The position numbers and the translations under genes were made by a program. 64,000 bases of DNA, from NCBI GenBank assembly GCA_907165135.1, contig OU015569.1, forward strand, positions 7,874,501 to 7,938,500. Direction: 5' to 3'. Position 1 is the stretch's first letter. Each line of letters begins with the position of its first letter. Source of the stretch: Oikopleura dioica. Its lineage: Eukaryota; Chordata; Appendicularia; Copelata; Oikopleuridae. The notes under the pieces are model-generated. The model searched no databases. It was given only the letters and a program-made list of their open reading frames with translations, and was not told the origin of the DNA. Shown piece after piece: positions 1 through 10,324 of the stretch.

Positions 1-39
1 TAATGCGGAAAGTGTACGGGGAAGAAGAAAACAACATAC

Positions 40-185
40 CCACTAATTCCAGTTAGTACTAGGACGGCGCTGAAGGTAGTTCCTTTTGCAAAATTAAGAA
101 TCTTCTGCGACCATGTCTGCTCGCCTGGGGCCATCACCAGTTTCGCATACTCCTTGTGCTCCATCTCTGCATACTTATCCGCCAT
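40..185 (-). CDS. First exon of a small membrane protein (possibly TIM21-like), partial
   Basis: An ATG at 185 opens a 48-codon exon that runs to a GT donor at 39-38, after which the window ends. The peptide starts MADKYAEMEH, is charged for about 30 residues and then turns hydrophobic (TTFSAVLVLTGISG). A charged stretch leading into a single helix ending in GIS resembles the membrane segment of the mitochondrial import subunit TIM21, but the conserved intermembrane domain would lie outside the window. Any single-pass membrane protein would fit equally well. Only the exon call is reasonably sure. Confidence 0.4.
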
Positions 186-750
186 TTTTATGTCGATTTT
201 ATATCGCTCGTTATCCTTTTCTCTACCCGGCGACTGAACCAGGGAGTTAATTGCCGTTTCGTTTGAGAAAATCAAATGAGCGATAAACGCCGTGATGCTC
301 AGCCACTGCCCTGTCGCACTCACCCTCTATTTTCGTCGTTCTTTTTTTCTGTGCAACGCGGCGCACACAGACGGTAAAAAGTCTTTTGTTTTCGTTCTAT
401 TTCGCCTTGCCTCGCCACGAATATCCGATTTTCATTGGTGCTTATTCTCTTCTTAAATCACAAATCTGATGATCATTTACGATTTTTTAAGTGAATTTGA
501 CGCCCGCGGCTATTCAAAAGCAACAAAGTAGAACGATAAATTAACAGTTAAGTTCATCAAATCGACATTATGTTAGAGTCTGAGTTTATTTCAAAAACAT
601 TTTTCTCTTTTCGCGGCGATTCTTTAATTATGACAAAAAAGAGAGGGTGCAATTTCAACACAGAAAAACTAAACGTGGCCACTCTCGCACATGGTCAGAC
701 GTGCCCAAGGTCTTCGTTTTTTTTCCAAAAGACAAGACAAACAAAGAGGA
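186..750. other. Intergenic, upstream of the first gene
   Basis: This stretch is AT-rich with short T runs and no convincing coding region on either strand. It presumably holds the promoter of the minus-strand gene ending at 185. No clear TATA box or other motif could be assigned. Confidence 0.5.
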
Positions 751-759
751 CGCGAGTCT
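751..759. repeat. Left target-site duplication (9 bp)
   Basis: CGCGAGTCT abuts the left end of the foldback element and is repeated exactly at its right end. The following G also matches, so a 10-bp duplication is possible. Confidence 0.75.
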
Positions 760-1310
760 GGGTGCGCGTCAATAGCTACGGTTTGGGGGGTTTGCGTCAC
801 TGGTTACGGTTGCGTCAATAGCTACGGTGCGTCAATAGTTACGGTTAAAAATGAGTCATAGGGACCATAGCAATTGACACACAGTTTAGGGTGGGCATCA
901 ACCTTGGTCGGGTTTGCCGGTAAATTAGAAAATTACAAGAATCTAAAGCTATCTAGGTCGGTCGGAAAGAGAATGTGGTGGTTTTTGGCTTACAAAAATG
1001 ATTCCAATACAAAAAATACCTTTTTTAGCCTTGATCCAATAAAAATTGTCCGACTATGTTACTTATTCCTTTTTTTGCAAGCGAAAAGCGACCACACTCT
1101 CGTTCGGACAGACCTAGATAGCTTCAGATTCTTGTTATTTTCTAAATTGCCGGCAAACCCGACCAAGGTTGATGCCAACCCTAAAGTGTGTGTCAATTGC
1201 TATGGTCCCTATGACTCATTTTTAACCGTAACTATTGACGCACCGTAGCTATTGACGCAACCGTAACCAGTGACGCAAACCCCCCAAACCGTAACTAATG
1301 ACGCGCACCC
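760..1310. mobile_element. Foldback MITE, Mutator (MULE)-like, 551 bp
   Basis: The element begins GGGTGCGCGTCA and ends with its exact reverse complement TGACGCGCACCC. The two halves are inverted copies of one another over roughly 240 bp each, with scattered substitutions, around a short AT-rich centre near 1000-1060. It carries no transposase; the reading frames inside it are mirror artefacts. It is flanked by 9-bp direct repeats. Long terminal inverted repeats with 9-bp duplications are typical of Mutator-like non-autonomous elements. Within each arm four short units of the form GCGTCAnTrGyTACGGT lie near the end (left copies at 766, 794, 812 and 829) and may be transposase-binding repeats. 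The family assignment rests only on end structure and duplication length. Confidence 0.8.
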
Positions 1311-1319
1311 CGCGAGTCT
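1311..1319. repeat. Right target-site duplication (9 bp)
   Basis: This is an exact copy of the CGCGAGTCT found at 751-759, directly after the right terminal inverted repeat. Confidence 0.75.
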
Positions 1320-1488
1320 GCTGAGCAATTTTAAAGTTGCGTCGTATATTGTTCTGGCTGACTTCTACAATTGATCATAAGATAGAGTATCAAAAATTTT
1401 CATTTATTCATTTAACTTCATCCTGATTCAGGATATTTCGCGTGAAAAGGCAGACAATTTGCGTTTTCATTTTGCGTCGCATGTTTTT

Positions 1489-2141
1489 TTAAACGCTGAA
1501 GGGAGCGAAACAGTGGATTCGATGGTAGTCAGGCTCTTTTCCAGGAACGGAAGAAAAGGCAAGATAGTTTCTGTCGTCGCCAACTCCGTTGATGCTTAAT
1601 TTCTTTTAAATCAACGCGTGGTTTGTAATGTTACCCATAACAGTTGAACTTATCGACTCCTTCTGGAATCATGTGATTTGGAATGCGAGCAGTGCTTGTC
1701 CAAGTCTTTCCACCATCTAAGATTTGCGAAGAGAAAGCAAATTCGAACTTCTCGTCGATATCAATTCCCTGTCTTGCCCCTTTGAATTTGAGCGCCAGGA
1801 AGTGCCCGTGCGGTCCAAACTCAAACTCAGAATATTCTTCTGTTTTTGAATTGAGAAAGAAAATTTCTGCTACTTCAAAGTCCCACAAGCCTTTTTCGGG
1901 TTCGCTAGTATCGTTTTTTGTTGATGTCTACTTCAAACCCTACCCATCAAATATCCCGGCTCTTTGGGCGGCGCTGGATCGTTGAAAAAATCTGCCGTTA
2001 CTCGAACATTGGTAAACTCATCGTCCGTGGAAATTTCGAAGTCGTACTTTCCTCGACCCTCTTCCCCGTTCCAAAGCTAAAAAGTCTCGCTCAAAGGAGG
2101 ACAAGCTCCTTTAAACTGACCTTTGTAACAGAGATTTTCAT
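1489..2141 (-). CDS. C4orf33-type UPF0462 protein
   Basis: This is a small conserved metazoan protein of unknown biochemical role. It is read in four exons: a seven-codon start exon (2121-2141), an exon from 2076 with LWNGEEGRGKYDFEIST, a third holding WDFEVAEIFFLN and EFEFGPHGHFLAL, and a last exon with NYLAFSSVPGKEPDYHRIHC ending at 1489. The blocks WD-EV-E-FFLN, the PHG turn and the Pro-rich C-terminus follow the order of human C4orf33. The second intron keeps frame only with a GG donor (GG-AG), since the nearby GT donor shifts the frame. It lies 406 bp downstream of TMEM184, a larger gap than others in the array, so it may have its own promoter. Confidence 0.8.
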
Positions 2142-2547
2142 TTTTCGGGTAGCTGCTCTAGAAGTCTATCTCTTGAAATGCTCGTACAATAATTATATTT
2201 TTAAATGTTTGATGACGTGGCCCCTGCAAATAAAACCATCATTGCGACGAGTCATGGTTTCCTCGGTAAAACGCCCTCAAGGAGGCAAAAGAGGCTCTCA
2301 TTGTGATATCGCCGGTTTTTCACTTTATCCATAATATATATTTGAGAACTAGTCCACTTTGAAAGTTGAATTACCGACAGAAAAGGTGAATATGCTTTGA
2401 AGAAAAGAGCGATTGGTTGGTACAGTGAACACAGAAATGGTGGCAAAAGAATTTCTTTACTTAGTTTCGTTAAAAAGAAAATTATGGCTTGTTATACATT
2501 TTCCAACCATAAAATACTTTGAAGGAGCCCATAAAATTATTGCATTG
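2142..2547. other. Intergenic between TMEM184 and C4orf33
   Basis: This 406-bp AT-rich gap has no supported gene. A 64-codon minus-strand frame at 2252-2446 has no recognisable features. It may hold the 3' end of TMEM184 and the promoter of the C4orf33-type gene. Confidence 0.5.
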
Positions 2548-3942
2548 TTAGTTTGGCAAGGCTTCTTCATCAGAGTCCATTAGTCTACTGTCGTTCTCAG
2601 CAAGAGGTTCATTGACCTAAAGATTGGATAGAGTGGGTCGAATTAAATAAGTTACCTGGACATTGTGATATTGAGCATATCCTCTATAACGCGAACTAAA
2701 ATTGTGGACGACATCTTGGAAAATATCTTTTGGATTCATTGTGTCTTGGACTGAGACTAAATAATTATGTCGAGATTAGCTATGGGTCAGTTTTTTACCA
2801 AATAATTGTTTAACGTCTTTGCCAGTCATCGAGTCAAGTGGGGATGCATCTACAGCTTCTTTGGTGTAAGGCGCAACCGGAAACGCACGAAGAACAAGAA
2901 TCGCCGCTGGAACACACTCGATCGCAATGAGAATACCTTGCAGTGAGCCAGGAGTGTCAATTGCTCCAGCTTGAGACAGAATAGCAATTAGCAAATTCTG
3001 CCAGTACGATACAAGAATTATGCCTAAGTTCTTGTGAATGGAATGACGAAGAGCTTTATTTACCTTTGACGGAAACGAATTTCATCACAGGATTGTGAGG
3101 CTCAAGAAGCTTTTTCGTGCAGATGTAGAAAAGCGCTAGGCCGTACAAAGCAAAGGAGATAGAAACGCTGAAGTCGGTCAAAAATAGTGATTAGACTTAA
3201 AAGCACCAGATTGTTCGTTTAAGATGTAGTATTTTAGTGACCGAAATTATAGACAAGCGTAACGAAAAGAGGCGCGGCATGGAGTTGGTAAGGGGCCTCT
3301 AAAGGGTAAACATCCAACTTGTACATCAGAACTTCAAGAGTAGAAACAACAGGCCGAATAATGCAGAACTAGGAATCCAATCAGTGGCTTTACTATAGGC
3401 CATAGCGGAAACACTACCTGTAGAGCACATTGCTTACTGAAGCGCAGAATTTGACCAGAAAAAGGAATCCCAGACAAACAGCAAGTCCAGGTCAACCAAG
3501 TTCCGTAAATGGGGGTGCCATTCAAAGCATTACAAATCTGACCTTCGCCGCCAAGATAAGAGTAAAGGAGCGTTAAAAAAGAATAGATAACCATCGCCTA
3601 AAATATCTTTTCTATCAGAAGACGAGAAACGCTTACTTCCGCCATGTCTCGGATGGCAGCTTGAACGAGAGAGTAACTTGGAGCAGAGAAAGCAATTGCA
3701 CTAGTAAGGGCGTAGATCGGTATGACAGCAGCGATTCGTACAATAAGCCTCTGCTCGGAGGGCTTGTTGTATTGTCTTAGATGACTGAGAGCTTATTAGA
3801 GATCAGAAAACAAATTGGAAAGATACCTCAAAATATGAAAAAGAGAAATAAGCATCGTAAGACACGCGCTAATCCATACGGTGAGGTGTTCCCATCCCGA
3901 CGGAAGATGAAGTTCCGATCCGATTTCTGTCAAGTTCGTCAT
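2548..3942 (-). CDS. TMEM184: TMEM184-family (DUF300) multipass membrane protein
   Basis: This is a seven-helix membrane protein of the TMEM184/OST-alpha-related family; transport or signalling functions have been suggested for relatives. The first exon (3827-3942) gives an N-terminal helix ending HILR. It is followed by the hallmark NKPSEQRLIVRI, then GTWLTWTCC and LRFSKQCALQ, a late helix with SQAGAIDTPGSLQGI and the conserved IAIECVPAA, and the C-terminal block DTMNPKDIFQDVVHNFS. These appear in family order. The tail is acidic (DSDEEALPN). The ATG at 3942 lies only 43 bp after the ABHD13 stop, and a TTTCAG acceptor just after that stop suits trans-splicing. A short out-of-frame ATG precedes the chosen start. 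Confidence 0.88.
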
Positions 3943-3985
3943 AACGACAACTGGTGCATTCTATGGAATTCCAAATTACTGAAAG

Positions 3986-5141
3986 TTAATCGAGGCTACA
4001 TGGTTTCACAGTCTCAAGGTGCAAAGTATTAATAAATAATTTTAATTGATCGAAGTATCCAGCAGTCGTCCACGTTGTATTATGATTACCACGCAGCTTG
4101 ACATATTTTTTCTTCGGCGCCTTGCAAAGAGAAAAGAGTTGATCCATCATCTGCGGGGGCACGAGGTCGTCTGAGTTTTAATCATTAAAAATTATGTGAC
4201 GAGATGCCTACCGTCACGGCCTGAGATAAGAAGAATCGGAATGGTGATTTTTTCAATTTTCTCTATGCTGAGAAATTTATTCTGAGAGAAATATTGAATT
4301 TACTGTCGCATTAATCCCGTTTTACCTTGACAGCAAACATCGGTAATAGCTTTATGACCGGTGATAGAAAGGGAAAGACTGACATGCCGATAAGTGGGAC
4401 TGATGTGAACGTATTTTCCACAATACAAGCTTTGATGTGTTCATTTTCTGGGCGTGTGGCAAGTTCAATCACCACAGCGCCGCCTAGCGATCTTCCAAAT
4501 AATATGACATCCCCACGTAGATCAGATCGGCTCGTGACATAGTCGATCGCTCCCTGAACTTGTATGTAAAGCTCATCTGGAAAAAAAGCAAGAATAACCT
4601 GGGAATCGGCGTAAAGATTGCTCTCGCTGGGTCTCCCGCGACTTGCGCCGTAGCCTGAGTAGTCGAAGACAAATATATTCACTTTCAACAAGGAACGCAT
4701 AACTTCAGCGATCTGTCCCCTGTTCGAGCAGTTGCCAGCATTGCCATGACAGAAGACGATGGTCGGACAGTTGCCCGACTCGCATTTGAGAAGAATTCCA
4801 TTAAGCCTCTGGCGGGGGCCGAAATTTACAACTTCATGAGGTGAATTTGGCTTTGGATGATAGTTTCTTGCCTACAAACTTAAAATGTTGTTGTTTCGAG
4901 AAATTTCATACTTGACTTGGAAAATTAGCTTGATAGAGAAGTGCGTCTTGAAGAGAATACAGAAAGAGAAAGACCCCAACGAAACTCAGGATAATAAAGA
5001 GGATGTGCGAAGTTTGAATATAAGCAGCAGACGATATCTAGATGGAACAAAATAAAACGATATTCTTTTCAAACTTACCAAAATAATGAAGGGGGCGAAA
5101 TTCGTGGGCAAAGCATATTCCCAAGAAAAATTCATCCGCAT
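3986..5141 (-). CDS. ABHD13: ABHD13-type alpha/beta hydrolase
   Basis: This is a membrane-anchored serine hydrolase of the Bem46/ABHD13 group. An N-terminal hydrophobic helix (IILSFVGVFLFLYSLQDALL) precedes HGNAGNCSNRGQ (oxyanion region), FVFDYSGYGASRG, the nucleophile elbow FGRSLGG (Ser in GRSLG), VENTF, ISGRDG (acid region) and RGNHNTTW (catalytic His). The first exon starts at 5141 (MRMNFSWEY). Reading through 4554-4598 adds 15 residues relative to the family. That segment is a 45-nt GT-AG intron with no stop codon, so an unspliced product would keep frame. It sits between the C2H2 gene (139 bp upstream) and TMEM184 (43 bp downstream), consistent with an operon. Confidence 0.88.
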
Positions 5142-5280
5142 CACATCATCTTAATTTAACTAGTTTTAATTTGTAGAACGTGAATGAAAAATATCTCCAT
5201 TGATAAAGTATTATTTACAATGAGTTTGTTACAACAAATGGCAGTATGTTGGCGAAGTTGATCAGCTGTTTTAGAAAATT

Positions 5281-6896
5281 TTACGAGCTTTCTTTCGCTT
5301 CTTTTCTTCGTTTCTGGTGGAGTCTTTTCATACGCACTGAGTTCTTCTTTTTTCTTTCGTTCGTAACCGGGCAAGAATGCACCCTTTTATGGACAGTTTT
5401 AATTTCAACAAAGTTAATCACTTTACCGTAATCCATGAGAGTTTTTGAAGCCTTTGTAGCATTTAGGACAGTGCGCTTTGAATTTATTCGGATGCGTTGT
5501 CTTGTGCTTTTCTAACTCTTTGAGCGATTTGTACAGTTTACCGCAAACGTCACATGCAAGAGTTGCCGATTTGAACTTCGGGTCTTTGTGATCATCTATT
5601 CAACTGTGGTTCACAATTAAAACATGCTTGCTCCTACCTAAATGCTGCTTGAGATCGTCCAGTCTGTAGAAGGTACGCATGCATTTTGTGAACTCCTTGA
5701 AAGGACATGCGAGTCGTTTTTCCTCATGTTTGCGCATGTGCCTCTTGAGTGAATCCGAACGAGTAAAATCTTGTCTACAGATATTACATCTCAGCGGGCC
5801 ACAGTTCTTCTCGACTTCTGAGTTCGGATGTTCTTCCTTGAAGTGAAGAGTGGTCTCTTCCAAGTTGTCGAAAAGAAGGCTGCATCCTCTATGTGGACAA
5901 GGGAACTTCTTGAGCTCTGGATGCGCGGTCGTAAGATGATTTCGAAAGTCTACATATTTCTGGAAGATCTCGTTGCAATTTGGACATTCGAAGAGCTCGA
6001 TCAAACCCTTAATAACGTCGGTAAGAGTATTCTTCTTCTGCGAGCGCTGGAGGATTGTAGTAAGCTGGGGCATACCATGATGTCGAAACGACATTTCCTT
6101 GTCACATGGAAGTTTCTGATGAACGATTTTGTAGTGGCGATTTAGGTGGCCTACTTGTGTGAACGCCTTTTTGCATAACTCGCATTTGAAGTCTTTTATA
6201 TTTTGATGATCACGAGTCTTCATGTGTCGCTCAAGCAGATACGGATGTTTAAAAGTTTTTTGGCACGTTTCACAAGAGTATTCTTGATGAGATGTTTTCT
6301 GCGTTGGCATCTTACGTTGCTCGAAAATTCGCGAGCTCGCCATATCCATTTGTTGATAGTTTTGATAGTTGTTGTTGTCCATGTAGTAAACGTTGTATGG
6401 GTTCTCCATTTGGTTCATAAAGGAGTTTTGATTCGGGTCAGACTGCGGGTAGCATTGCGGGTGACACTGTTGAGAGGTGCTGTACTCGAAAAACTGAGAG
6501 TCATTACTTTGATTGAAGTTGTGGTTAGAATAAGACGGGTAGTTATAATCGTTTGGAGCATAAGTGGAGTTATAGTTGGCGTAGTAGTCATTGGGATATT
6601 GGTTCGTATACTGCTGATAATTGTATTCTGGGATAAAGTTGCCATCCCAACAAGCGTATTGACCTTGCTGATAATCTTCTTGGAGCAGATTGTAAAGCGA
6701 TTCGTCTTGAATAAACTGCGCTTGGTCAGGCTGGCAGTTCCATCCATTGGAAACCTTATAAAATCATCACAAGAAAACAGTCGCATTGACTTACTTGGGC
6801 ATTTTTTTCCTCTTCTACAAGCGATGTGAGAAAGCCATTATTTTGAGGCCCATTTATATGATAATTGCCAAAAGCATTGCCGTAGTCGTAATTCAT
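5281..6896 (-). CDS. C2H2 zinc-finger protein with Q/N/Y-rich N-terminus
   Basis: This is a probable nucleic-acid-binding protein. The N-terminal ~150 residues are rich in Gln, Asn, Tyr and Ser. They are followed by about eight C2H2 fingers, for example YSCETCQKTF, FKCELCKKAF, FECPNCNEIF, LRCNICRQDF and LACDVCGKLY. Two fingers have wide Cys spacing (CPHRGC and CPFKEFTKC), as in TFIIIA-like proteins. The last finger is completed only after splicing an intron whose acceptor is near 5380: CPKCYKGFKNSHGLR continues as VHSCPVTNERKKK, then a basic tail ends at 5281. The ortholog was not recognised. The start at 6896 is the first in-frame ATG of its exon. Confidence 0.7.
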
Positions 6897-7004
6897 ATCA
6901 CATTCATCTCTAAATTACCAAGATTTAACAATTATTTTCTAGAAAAATATATATCTTTAGGGTGCGTAGAAAAGTATATGGCCCAATGCAAACTGGTACA
7001 GAAA

Positions 7005-8024
7005 TCAAGAGAAAAACCGCTTGTCCAAAAGGAGACCGATTTTTTCAGGCTTTTCGAATTTTATCTTACGAAGCTCTTCCGTCTCCTTCTTCATAAGTTT
7101 CATGTTGTTTCTTATGTCTCGAAGGTTTTGCTTGTCTTCATCGACGTGAAGCTGCTGCCAGTCGACAAGCTACATTGTCACAACGTTTTTTTTTTCTTTC
7201 AATTAATTAAAGCCTACTTTTCTTAGTTGATCTGTTTTTCGACATTCGTGAACGGAAGTAGGCATGCATTCAATAGCATCTGTAACCGCTTGCTTTTTGC
7301 GACCTTCTTCCAAATTGTGTTTTGTCCTCTTCGAATCATCCTTCGACGTTTCTATTTGCTTCACAATAAAATGATTCATTGCTTTGGTGTTGTAGGATTG
7401 ATCGTCAATTTTACTCAGTAGCGATTCGATGGCAGCTTTCTGATCATTAGATCCTAAGGAGCGGAAGTTCTGCCACTTTTTGATGTCTTTGCGAATCCTC
7501 AAAGTATGCAGTTTTAAATTCTTTTATAAATATAGAATGCCTACTGTGCATTGCGGAGTTCTGCTTCACGTAATCGACCGAGCTTCTCCTCGATTTCACG
7601 TCTTCGTCGTTCATTTGCATCCCGAAGGTTATTTTTTCGACCGATAACACAGCCTTTAAGGCTATCAAGAGCTCCCGATCTACATTATACCTAATAAAAT
7701 CAACAATAATCAATGAACCTTACCTTTCATCGTCTGAAACATGAAGCCTTTTTAGCAACTTTGTCACCTTGCAGTCTCTTTCGGCTTGCGCCTCAGATCG
7801 AGCATCTTCCAATGTATCCAGCTGCTTTTGAAAGTCGTTGCACTGGTTTTCCGCCGACATTAATGCTTTTTCGCGAAGGCCTAAAAAGAAGAATTATCAA
7901 CTTATGTTAAACTTAGCTTACTTATTCGGACAGCAAGAAAATCGGTTCTTTCATTGCCTGTCTTTTTGCCGCCACCTTTTCCTTTTCCGCTCCCTTTACC
8001 CTTCCCTTTGCCCTTTTTCGCCAT
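7005..8024 (-). CDS. Coiled-coil protein with KGKGKG-rich N-terminus, unidentified
   Basis: The predicted protein begins MAKKGKGKGKGSGKG and continues as nearly uninterrupted charged helix, including ALDSLKGCVIGRKNNLRD, ANERRRREIEEKLGRLREAE and a final exon WQQLHVDEDKQNLRDIRNN. Lys/Gly-rich starts followed by coiled coils occur in several ciliary proteins (BBOF1 and CCDC-type). That is only an architectural resemblance, and I cannot name the ortholog. Four short introns join in frame. It lies 56 bp after GNL3 and 108 bp before the C2H2 gene, so it is probably co-transcribed with them. Confidence 0.6.
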
Positions 8025-8080
8025 TCTAAATCGATTTTTTGAGAAGATCTATTCACAAGATGATAGCAATCATGTTGTTT

Positions 8081-10293
8081 TTACATAAGTTTTAGAGCTT
8101 TTTCAACAGAATCACTCAGTTTCGTTTCGAACTTGTCTTTTCTCTTCAAAATCTTCTTGTCCATTTTCTGTCGCTGTCGAAGATCAGTCGGTGCTTTACT
8201 GGTCGAGACGCCGCCAAACTTAACAGTCTTTTTTTCTGGGAAATCCACAGCCATATCTTCTTCCATATCTTCTTCCTCCATATCTTCTTCCTCCATCTCT
8301 TCACCTTCGCTCTCAGAATCGTCTTCTAATTCTTCGTCATTATCATCATCAGGATCCATTTCTAAATAGAAACTCCGTACTAGCCTAATGAAACTGGGGT
8401 GTTACCTTCTAGCTCGGTAAAGCCATCATTGCTCAAGGCAATGCCCTTGCCGGAAGTTGGCGCATTAATATCATTCGATTCCATCCAGTCGTCCAAACCA
8501 TCAAGCTTGAATTCCTCACTAAAATGAGTATTCATAAAAGAAACACATTGAAACGCTACCTCATTGTAGAAACTAGTTTAGCATCTAGGAATTCGGGGAC
8601 AGTTTGTTCCTCGGCAGTGGCAGTTTTTGGTGGCTTCGTGTAAAACGAGAACTTTCCTCTCTGGCAGTCTTGTAGAATTTGACGCGCAGATTTTTCGCAG
8701 TCAGGAATGCCACCTTTCTTCACAAGTCCGCGTTTCATCGCGAGCTGCGCCAAGAAAGAACGCCCGTTATCAGTGTGATTCGTTGAGTAGTGCAGAGCTA
8801 AGGCGACTTTATCGCATCTGTTGAGCAAGGCAAGGGCACCATCGACAGGATCGGCGAGTGCTGATGCTGAGAGAGCTCCTCGTAGAGCTTGCTTTTCAGC
8901 TAAAACATAACATTTCTATTTCATTCGTTTTTGGTAAGAATCATCGAATTTTCATAGGATCCATTCGCTTACCAGATCCTCCAAAAAGGACACCGGGTGA
9001 GTCGAGAAGCTTCACTGCTTTGTCAATGTGGACTTCCTGCGTGTCACGGGTGGATCCCGCTGTGGCTGATACTTGACAGACACGTGATCGTGCAAGAGTA
9101 TTGATAATAGAGCTCTTTCCAACGTTCGGGAAACCAACAACAGCAGCTGTCACTCCAGTTTTCATTCCTTTGGTTCTAATAACTTTTGAAATATCGTTAA
9201 ATATTAAACGCGTACTTAGCGAATGCCCCGAGGAGCTTCGTGAGTTGGTCAGCTCCGTAAGCAGTGGATCCTGATGCACTCTGACCCCTTCCTAGGTTCT
9301 GGCGCTGTTTTTGTGTAGATGCTTTGAAGGCGACAGTTGGCAATTGCTTTCTTAAAACGTCGAGCCAGCCTTTCACCACTGGTTTAGGAACGAGATCGAC
9401 TTTATTGAGGACGAGCACGATTCTTTTTCCATTGGCAAGCGCCTGCGACTCAAGCTGTGGACATCTACATCCGATGGGATCTCGAGCGTCAAGAACCTCC
9501 AAAATAACATCCGCGTTTGTTGTTACATACTTCAGTTCACGCCTAAACCACGCAGCTTTTTTCTTGTCTTGTTCATATGCTTCTGCTTTTACTTGGTCCC
9601 TTACTGCCTATAAGAAGCGTTTAGATCGTATAAATAATTGAGAATCGCGAAAGCCCGTAGGCTTTCCGGTTTGTAATTTTGCTCCGTCTTAGAGCGCATC
9701 AGACATCTAAGGAAGTTTTCCGCACATGAACGCACCCGTGCGAGGGGTGAATTATTCGCGTGGAAACTGCGAATGTGGGATCCGTCATCACTGCTAGTGT
9801 CGATGCCCGAACGATCTGTCCATGATTCCGGAGAATCGGTGGAGAGAAGGCAGGGTTTCGACAATTATATCCAGCGGAAAATCCCCATGTTCCCAATCGA
9901 ATATCATGATTATGGTTACTTACTTGTTTCTTGTTATAAGTAGTTTGGGCGTTTTGAACATCCTTCATCAGTGATGCAATTGTATCGGCCTTTGCCTTTC
10001 CTTTCTTCACCTTTCGTCGCTCTTTCTAAGAAACTTTTGACTGTCTAGAAGGAATATAATGAACTCACTCTCTCCAAAACTTTCTGCCGCTTTTGCTCCT
10101 GGAAAGCGATCGCGTCCTGCAAGATTTGGTCCTTGAAGGGTGCTGAGTTGGGCACATGCTGTTTCTTAGTTTTAGCGTGTTCTCGCTCATACTTTCGCTG
10201 CTTGCGATTGTGGTCGCGAACCTTCTTTTTGACCTTCTCTCGCAGACGAACGCTTGTCCGTTTCGATTTAGACTGAAGACCAGGGCGCTTCAT
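8081..10293 (-). CDS. GNL3: Nucleostemin-type nucleolar GTPase (GNL3/GNL3L)
   Basis: This is a circularly permuted YlqF/YawG GTPase acting in nucleolar pre-60S assembly. It has a basic start MKRPGLQSKSKRTS, then VPNSAPFKDQIL, the G4 motif NKVDLVPK near VLEVLDARDPIGCRCPQ (G5 region), the P-loop GFPNVGKSS, G2 around AGSTRD and G3 DSPGVLF, followed by the RNA-binding region with KGGIPDCEKSARQIL. The C-terminus is very acidic (EEMEEEDMEEEDM) and then basic. Motif order G4-G5-G1-G2-G3 confirms the permutation. One intron (9608-9923, 316 bp) is several times longer than the rest and may host an RNA. Invertebrates usually have one ortholog of vertebrate GNL3 and GNL3L, so the symbol is approximate. 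Confidence 0.9.
9690..9800 (-). ncRNA. Candidate intronic box C/D snoRNA in GNL3
   Basis: Inside the unusually long GNL3 intron the transcribed (minus) strand carries GTGATGA (9785-9791), matching the box C consensus RUGAUGA. About 82 nt later it carries CTGA (9699-9702), matching box D. Vertebrate GNL3 introns are known to host C/D snoRNAs. The closing stem is weak (about three pairs) and no guide target was identified, so this is only a candidate. Confidence 0.3.
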
Positions 10294-10324
10294 ACTGTTC
10301 TAATAATATAGACGTGGTTGATGG
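10285..10324 (-). promoter_or_regulatory. Shared 40-bp start module, copy A (GNL3)
   Basis: Read on the minus strand, a TTGATGG-complement block, GTCTATATTATTAG and the start ATGAAGCGC match the region around the FKBP6-like start at 13327-13366 in 36 of 40 positions. The AT-rich core could be a TATA-like element or a splice acceptor just before the ATG. Confidence 0.45.

Noticed and set aside
764-845. Short regularly spaced units resembling a CRISPR-like array
   Set aside because: Units are 17-18 bp with no spacers, lie in transposon ends and occur in a eukaryotic genome.
874-1248. 124-codon plus-strand ORF inside the foldback element
   Set aside because: Its two halves are reverse complements of each other, so it is a palindrome artefact with no protein-like features.
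2252-2446. 64-codon minus-strand ORF between TMEM184 and C4orf33
   Set aside because: No signal peptide, domain or exon structure; protein-like composition is weak.
6203-6829. 208-codon hydrophobic plus-strand ORF
   Set aside because: It is the antisense of the Asn/Gln/Tyr-rich and zinc-finger exons on the minus strand; the Val/Leu/Ile richness comes from antisense codons.
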